NCBI GenBank assembly: GCA_963691715.1
Contig: OY829281.1
Span: 124,001-188,000, forward strand
Reading direction: 5' to 3'
Length of the DNA: 64,000 nt
Origin: HXMU1420-13 sp963691715
GTDB taxonomy: Bacteria > Bacteroidota > Rhodothermia > Balneolales > Balneolaceae
Below, one piece after another: positions 60,090 through 64,000 of the stretch. Numbering within the stretch: position 1 is the first letter of the stretch; each line of letters opens with the position of its first letter. A model generated the notes under the pieces. The model saw nothing but the letters and a program-made list of their open reading frames with translations. It was not told the origin of the DNA and searched no databases. The position numbers were made by a program, and so were the translations under genes.

Positions 60090-60305
60090 ATGGAAGAAAG
60101 AAGGTTCATTGCTAATGAATGGTATAGCTTTGATTTTTTTTGGTTAAACAAAAAAATAGAATTAAAAAGGGTTGCTCATAGCTGTAAAGGGTTTCTTACT
60201 GGCAAGGATTACCCATTTTTACCAGACGTTATAGAGAATGAGTATCGAAAATTTCTTATTAAAGATGAAAATGAGCGACTAGGGCGAATAATAGCAGGGA
60301 ATTAA
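60090..60305 (+). CDS. Small phage protein, unknown
   Basis: 71 residues from the second Met (MEERRFIANEWYSFDFFWLN), with an alternative Met three bases earlier. Aromatic and basic; no family. The leader CAACTTAACTAAATA recurs in this array. Confidence 0.45.
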   Translation: MEERRFIANEWYSFDFFWLNKKIELKRVAHSCKGFLTGKDYPFLPDVIENEYRKFLIKDENERLGRIIAGN

Positions 60306-60315
60306 GGCAACAAGG

Positions 60316-60393
60316 ATGAAGCATTTGGATAAATACTTTATTGAAAAACACACGGTTTTTGATTTTGACCAAGTTTTATCTGGTGGGAAATAG
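60316..60393 (+). CDS. Very small ORF (25 residues)
   Basis: ATG at 60316 after AAGG, 25 codons (MKHLDKYFIEKHTVFDFDQV), with its stop TAG directly followed by the ATG of the next ORF (TAGATG). The tight arrangement favours a real small gene, but the length does not allow certainty. Confidence 0.35.
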   Translation: MKHLDKYFIEKHTVFDFDQVLSGGK

Positions 60394-60543
60394 ATGGTTT
60401 TTTACAAACGCTTAAAAATCGTATTAGCTTATTTCATCTTATTACCTATTGATTGGTTGTTAAGCATAGTAAATAATCGTTCGTGGAAAGAACAACACAA
60501 AGAAACCATACGAGTTCTAAAAGCCCGTTGGAATACGTATTAA
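60394..60543 (+). CDS. Small membrane-associated ORF (49 residues)
   Basis: ATG at 60394, 49 codons (MVFYKRLKIVLAYFILLPID, then WLLSIVNNRSW). One membrane-like N-terminal segment (about 7-26) and a basic, amphipathic C-terminus. No family. Next small ORF begins 36 bp later. Confidence 0.4.
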   Translation: MVFYKRLKIVLAYFILLPIDWLLSIVNNRSWKEQHKETIRVLKARWNTY

Positions 60544-60578
60544 AAGGATTAGAATCTTAAAAAGTAAATTATGAGAAT

Positions 60579-60701
60579 ATGAATGATACAGACTCCGAAA
60601 AAGACAACGAATTTCTAAAACCCGTTTACATAGCCCTTGCTTTGGTGATTTTGTATTACCTCTACCAAATAGTTCAACATTTGGTTGATGCTTTGCAGTA
60701 G
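60579..60701 (+). CDS. Small single-span ORF (40 residues)
   Basis: ATG at 60579, 40 codons (MNDTDSEKDNEFLKPVYIAL, then ALVILYYLYQIVQHLVDALQ). An acidic start and one hydrophobic helix (about 14-33) give a tail-anchored look. Reminiscent in layout of small phage membrane peptides, but function unknown. Confidence 0.4.
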   Translation: MNDTDSEKDNEFLKPVYIALALVILYYLYQIVQHLVDALQ

Positions 60702-60796
60702 AAAGACAAAAAAAGTTTTTAAATTTCTTCTTTAAAGAACTTAATCAGTATAAATTTTTTTTTTATTTATTAAAAAATGTTTAATCTTAATCTATA

Positions 60797-60833
60797 GAAA
60801 AAAAAAGCCCACCAGTTAGTTAACTGATGGGCT
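60797..60833 (-). terminator. Minus-strand terminator of the 47-residue gene
   Basis: AGCCCACCAGTT pairs with AACTGATGGGCT around AGTT (one mismatch, 12 positions); the minus strand continues in a long T run (complement of the nine A at 60798-60806). It lies 24 bp after the stop of the minus-strand ORF at 60857-61000. Confidence 0.8.
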
Positions 60834-60856
60834 GAAATCTTTTAAAATTAGCCGTA

Positions 60857-61000
60857 CTAATCAAAAAGATTTATTTGCTTGGGGTCTAGAATGGTCGTTC
60901 TAGATCCCAATCTTTTTCTTACTGGGAGAACCCAATATTTCTTACCTTTACCGTTTTTTATTATAGGGAATCTTTCATCCCATTTTTTGAAATTACTCAT
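60857..61000 (-). CDS. Short minus-strand gene (47 residues), unknown
   Basis: ATG at 61000 on the minus strand opens 47 codons (MSNFKKWDERFPIIKNGKGK, then KYWVLPVRKRLGSRTTILDP and KQINLFD) with basic composition. A terminator follows on the same strand. Opposite to every neighbouring phage gene, so it probably has its own promoter and could be a lysogeny-expressed or regulatory protein. No family. Confidence 0.55.
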   Translation of the reverse strand: MSNFKKWDERFPIIKNGKGKKYWVLPVRKRLGSRTTILDPKQINLFD

Positions 61001-61445
61001 AATGAATAAATTTTTTGTTTTTTAAAGCATTACATGTTACTGCAATGCTTGCGTAAGTTAATCGCAACAGCCTAGCGTTTTCAATACCTTTTTTTAATGC
61101 TAAAGCTTGAACTACTCGTTGAGTTTAGTCAACATTAAATATTGGATTAAAAACAAAGACTAAAGCGCAAAAAATTTACTCAACGAATATATACGCTCGA
61201 CACCACGCTGACAAATCAAATCTTGGGTACTTTTCCACAAATTTTATACAAAGTTATACACATTCTTATTCTCGCACCTATGATGACTTTAATTCAAATG
61301 GATTTAAATTTTTGATAACCGAATGATCATAGAGAAAAGCCAATATTTTAAAACTTGGTTGATCAAATAAGTATTTCATTTAATCGTCTAGAGAATACCT
61401 AAAGGGTTAATGTTTTTTTTTGTATAATTAATAAAAGAGAAACAC
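61001..61445. promoter_or_regulatory. Non-coding region before the packaging genes
   Basis: 445 bases. It holds two DnaA-box-like sites (TTTTCCACA at 61231, TTATACACA at 61253), a split inverted repeat (CGTTGAGTTTAGTC at 61117-61130 against GACTAAA at 61158 and ACTCAACG at 61178-61185) and AGCATT/AATGCT near 61028-61050. AGAGAAACAC directly precedes the small terminase ATG. It could hold the late promoter, the minus-strand promoter and a cos/pac or origin element. Confidence 0.45.
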
Positions 61446-62000
61446 ATGAGTAAGACCGCCCTACATAGTGGTGTAGAACGCCTTAAAGGAGAGACCGACA
61501 AAGCCTATTCGATGTTTATAACCTATCTGGAATTAGGTGAACAAAGATCTATTGAAAGCATTCGGACAAAACTCGGTAAAAGTTCGGGTTATACACGCCA
61601 GCTCGAAAAGTGGTGTAGCAAGTTTAAATGGGTAGAAAGGGTAAGTAATTATGAGGACTATCTAGTTAAAAAAACTATAGATGGAAAAGAGGAAGTAATA
61701 AAAAAAGGCAAGGTAAGACTCTTATCGTTGATGAACAAAGCAATTGATGTTGTTGAAGAAGTCTTAGATTCGCAAGCCGAAATTGAAGTAAAGCCTGGTG
61801 AAGATGGTAAAGAGGTTCATGTACGATTAACCGATTACCAGGCATTGAACACCAAGCTCAAAGCATCGGAATTAGTCTTCAAAAAAATAGGATTGCTTGA
61901 TGTTAAAGAAGAGGCGGACGATGATAATAGCAAGGCAGGGGACACGTACATTCAAAACATCTATAACAAAATAAGGGTTATAAAAGAGCAATTGCCATGA
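61446..62000 (+). CDS. Terminase small subunit-like protein
   Basis: 184 residues. The N-terminal half has an HTH-type arrangement (ESIRTKLGKSSGYTRQLEKW, CSKFKWVERVSNYEDYLV) seen in phage terminase small subunits and their W-x-x-R-x-x-x-Y/D-Y signature. The C-terminal part is helical and acidic (LVFKKIGLLDVKEEADDDNS). It should recognise the packaging site and dock the large subunit, whose gene overlaps by 4 bp (ATGA). Confidence 0.72.
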   Translation: MSKTALHSGVERLKGETDKAYSMFITYLELGEQRSIESIRTKLGKSSGYTRQLEKWCSKFKWVERVSNYEDYLVKKTIDGKEEVIKKGKVRLLSLMNKAIDVVEEVLDSQAEIEVKPGEDGKEVHVRLTDYQALNTKLKASELVFKKIGLLDVKEEADDDNSKAGDTYIQNIYNKIRVIKEQLP

Positions 62001-64000
62001 GTGCGGTTCCTAAGCTATCAAAAAAAGAAGTAATTAAACTCAATGAGGGCAGAAGAAAGAAGCTAAATGCACATTACAATCCAATTACTGGAGAAGGAAG
62101 TTTTTTAGAGCGCTTCAAATATATGGCTATGCCGGGCATTACGTTACATCTTCCCCTACGTATGCAATCGGAAGACATCATCATTGTTACTAAAAAAAAA
62201 GGATGGTACAAGACGGCTGATTTACTTTTTAGTAAATTAGAAAAGCAAGAGGATAGAGTTCAAGAGTTAGAGTGGTTCTTTCATTATGTACGATGTAAGC
62301 ATGATTTCGAATATTGGGCTGCAACAAGCGCAACAATTGAAAACAATGTCATTGAAGATGGTAAAAGTAAGTTTATAAAGTTTGTGTTGAACCCACCACA
62401 ACGTGTTTCTCTGCGAGATCTAGAATCCATGAGACTTGCAGGGCTTCCCGTTCGTCTTTTAGAGCTTAAGCACAGGCAATACGGGTCAACCACGATGAAA
62501 AATGCGTATGCTTTTTGGGTACAAAATGTAGTGAATAAAGGTATGATTTCTTACATTTGCTCTCTTGATACTAGCTCTGCAACAAAGATTGTAGGACGTT
62601 ATGAGACGATCATAGACTATTACCCCCATGAGTGCGGGCAATTTAAACTTAAGCCTTATAGGAAATTACCCAACTCATTTATAGTTGTAGGTTCGGGATC
62701 TCGGTTAAACATTGGTACCGCTGAACGACCTAATGCACCTTCGGGAGATTCTATTCAACTGGCTTTAATTTCAGAAGCGGGAAAGATGAAGTCTACCATA
62801 GCCAAAGGTGCAAACAAGTTGATTACCAATTTAGTGTCTATGGTGCCGATGAAACCTAACACGTATATTATGATTGAAAGTACGGCAGAAAAGTCAGGAG
62901 ATTGGTTTAGACGGCAAGTATTTAAAGCCAAACGTGGAGAGACGGCTTTTAAGCTAACGTTTATTTCTTGGATTATTGACCCAAGATGCCAAGTGACTAT
63001 AGATGCCTTAGTTCTGGGGGATTTCATCGATTCTATGAACGACTATGAATGGCGGTTGTGGAATCTTGGTGCTACCCTAGATCAGATTAATTGGTGGCGT
63101 GTAAAAAGGCAAGAATATGATCATGAATGGGAAATGCAGCAAGAAAATCCTGCAACGGTAGAGGAAGCATTTGCGGGAGCTGGTAAGAAAAGGTTCACAC
63201 CCACTGTTATAGACAATGCGAGAACCACAGTGGTACATCCCTTGTATGTTGGCGAATTGATTGGCAAGGTTGATGTAGGTTCCGAATCCCTTAAAGACGT
63301 TAAATTTGTAGCCAATAATAAAGGCGCTTTGAGAATATGGATGCATCCTGACGATGTTATACCTCCCCATCCAGTAGCACATAGGTATGCAATGTATGTG
63401 GATATAGGAGGACAGCATAAAAACAGCGATTATTCGGTGGTTAAAGTAATAGATCGCTATCCAATGCTAGAAGGTGGATCTCCTGAATGTGCTGCAGAAT
63501 GGAGAGGGCATATAGACCCCACTAGACTAGCGTGGTTATCAGCGCAAATAGGAATGTTCTTCATGCGAGACTTTGACTATCCATTGCTAGCTGTAGAGTA
63601 CAACGCCCTTAATGCACGAGGAAACAATACAGAGGGGGTTCATTACTTGACTGTGTTTAATGAGATTGGCAATCATTACCCAAACTTGTACACCAGAAAA
63701 GATGTGTCTAAGGTGGCTAATAAAAGTGTTACCCATTATGGGTTTTATCTGACTTATTCCAGTAAAACGATGCTTATTAATGGTCTACACAAAGCATGGG
63801 AGCATGGGGGATATATAGAGCACTCGGATGTAACAGTAGACGAGGCTTCTTACTTTGAAATCAAAGAGGACAACACATTAGGAGCCATAGAGGGCGAACA
63901 TGATGATAGTTTGATAGCTACTGGCGGAGCACTACACATATCTAACGATTACATGCCCGCACCCTATTATGTGAAGCCTATGGAACGCAAACAAAATACC
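61997..64000 (+). CDS. Terminase large subunit (cut by window edge)
   Basis: At least 668 residues, open from ATG 61997 to the window end with no stop. The ATPase has an unusual Walker A: LLELKHRQYGSTTMKNAYAF (HRQYGST, without GKT), similar in position to RQWGGST of Bacteroidota phage terminases, and a Walker B-like LALISEAGKM. The C-terminal nuclease starts at AMYVDIGGQHKNSDYSVVKV, with further acidic residues in AVEYN and EGEHDDSLIATGG. It drives DNA into the procapsid and cuts it. The C-terminus is missing here. Confidence 0.85.
   Translation, partial: MSAVPKLSKKEVIKLNEGRRKKLNAHYNPITGEGSFLERFKYMAMPGITLHLPLRMQSEDIIIVTKKKGWYKTADLLFSKLEKQEDRVQELEWFFHYVRCKHDFEYWAATSATIENNVIEDGKSKFIKFVLNPPQRVSLRDLESMRLAGLPVRLLELKHRQYGSTTMKNAYAFWVQNVVNKGMISYICSLDTSSATKIVGRYETIIDYYPHECGQFKLKPYRKLPNSFIVVGSGSRLNIGTAERPNAPSGDSIQLALISEAGKMKSTIAKGANKLITNLVSMVPMKPNTYIMIESTAEKSGDWFRRQVFKAKRGETAFKLTFISWIIDPRCQVTIDALVLGDFIDSMNDYEWRLWNLGATLDQINWWRVKRQEYDHEWEMQQENPATVEEAFAGAGKKRFTPTVIDNARTTVVHPLYVGELIGKVDVGSESLKDVKFVANNKGALRIWMHPDDVIPPHPVAHRYAMYVDIGGQHKNSDYSVVKVIDRYPMLEGGSPECAAEWRGHIDPTRLAWLSAQIGMFFMRDFDYPLLAVEYNALNARGNNTEGVHYLTVFNEIGNHYPNLYTRKDVSKVANKSVTHYGFYLTYSSKTMLINGLHKAWEHGGYIEHSDVTVDEASYFEIKEDNTLGAIEGEHDDSLIATGGALHISNDYMPAPYYVKPMERKQNT

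Larger units (their letters stand above)
39078..64000. mobile_element. Prophage integrated at tRNA-Arg, left 25 kb, continues past the window
   Basis: Bounded on the left by the truncated tRNA-Arg and a tyrosine integrase. It holds a CI/Cro-type switch, phage recombination genes (YqaJ-type exonuclease), replication genes (initiator-like, DnaC-like loader), many small ORFs and the small and large terminase genes. Head, tail and lysis genes and the right junction must lie outside the window. The gene order is that of a lambdoid-like siphophage or myophage; the virion type cannot be told. Confidence 0.92.

Noticed and set aside
57566..60090. Integron gene cassettes with attC sites
   Set aside because: GCCTAAC-like text precedes some boundary motifs, but no GTTRRRY partner, no imperfect palindrome and no integron integrase were found; the repeats are direct and contain no attC fold.
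39000..64000. CRISPR array or insertion sequence
   Set aside because: No array of regularly spaced short direct repeats with unique spacers and no transposase with terminal inverted repeats was seen. The 55-bp-spaced motif has only three to four copies, and its intervening DNA is partly similar.

Overview
The window is AT-rich bacterial DNA in two parts: ordinary chromosome from 1 to about 39.08 kb, then an integrated temperate phage from about 39.08 kb to the right edge, where it is cut off inside the large terminase gene. The core genes (Bacteroidota-type LptE, MoxR/DUF58/DUF4350/SpoIIM block, fused 2-oxoacid dehydrogenase E1, COX15-type heme A synthase, serine palmitoyltransferase) and weak Shine-Dalgarno sequences suggest Bacteroidota or the related Balneolota/Rhodothermota. 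A Balneola-like marine organism is my best guess, from gene content only.

Chromosomal part. 1-5.5 kb: a TPR protein end, lptE, a sigma-54 activator, an Lrp-type regulator, serS and a tRNA-dihydrouridine synthase. 5.6-9.4 kb: class I aldolase, a flippase-like membrane protein, radA and rpsU. 9.5-13.7 kb: a membrane protein, a TIGR02757 protein, mutY and a secreted Ig-like protein. 13.7-19.5 kb: an NAD-dependent epimerase/reductase, two GT4 glycosyltransferases, a serine palmitoyltransferase-like enzyme and a GNAT-like protein. This set matches the parts list of the bacterial ceramide pathway (Spt, bCerS, CerR) plus glycosylation. 19.6-24.7 kb: fumC, the fused E1 enzyme and a membrane-anchored protein with six exact-length 30-residue repeats. 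24.7-31.6 kb: the DUF58-MoxR-DUF4350-DUF4129-like-membrane-SpoIIM operon with a divergent RDD gene. 31.6-33.9 kb: heme O and heme A synthases and a MerR regulator. 34-38.5 kb: two GT2 enzymes flanking a TPR protein and an outer-membrane barrel protein. 38.57-39.07 kb: tRNA genes Glu, His, Glu and Cys on the minus strand.

Prophage. The left junction is the 3' half of a tRNA-Arg(TCT) gene at 39078-39122; its 5' half is missing, so the intact tRNA should lie at the far right junction outside the window. Next come the integrase, a 40.4-47.9 kb cargo region (AAA/DUF4143 ATPase, several unknown membrane proteins, a lipoprotein, a peptidoglycan-binding-like secreted protein, a frameshifted gene and a relic of a replication gene), the CI-like repressor with divergent Cro-like gene, and a rightward early operon. 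That operon encodes DNA-binding regulators, a YqaJ-type exonuclease with partner proteins, a VRR-NUC nuclease, an initiator-like protein and a DnaC-like helicase loader. A train of at least a dozen small ORFs (56.7-60.7 kb) follows, several separated by a shared intercistronic sequence, and then the small and large terminase genes.

The least explained parts are two structured non-coding stretches in the early region (49.79-50.13 kb and 52.03-52.48 kb), the shared boundary sequences of the small-ORF array, a short minus-strand gene with its own terminator at 60.8-61.0 kb, and the non-coding stretch before the packaging genes. All calls come from reading the sequence and recalled family knowledge; no database search was run.
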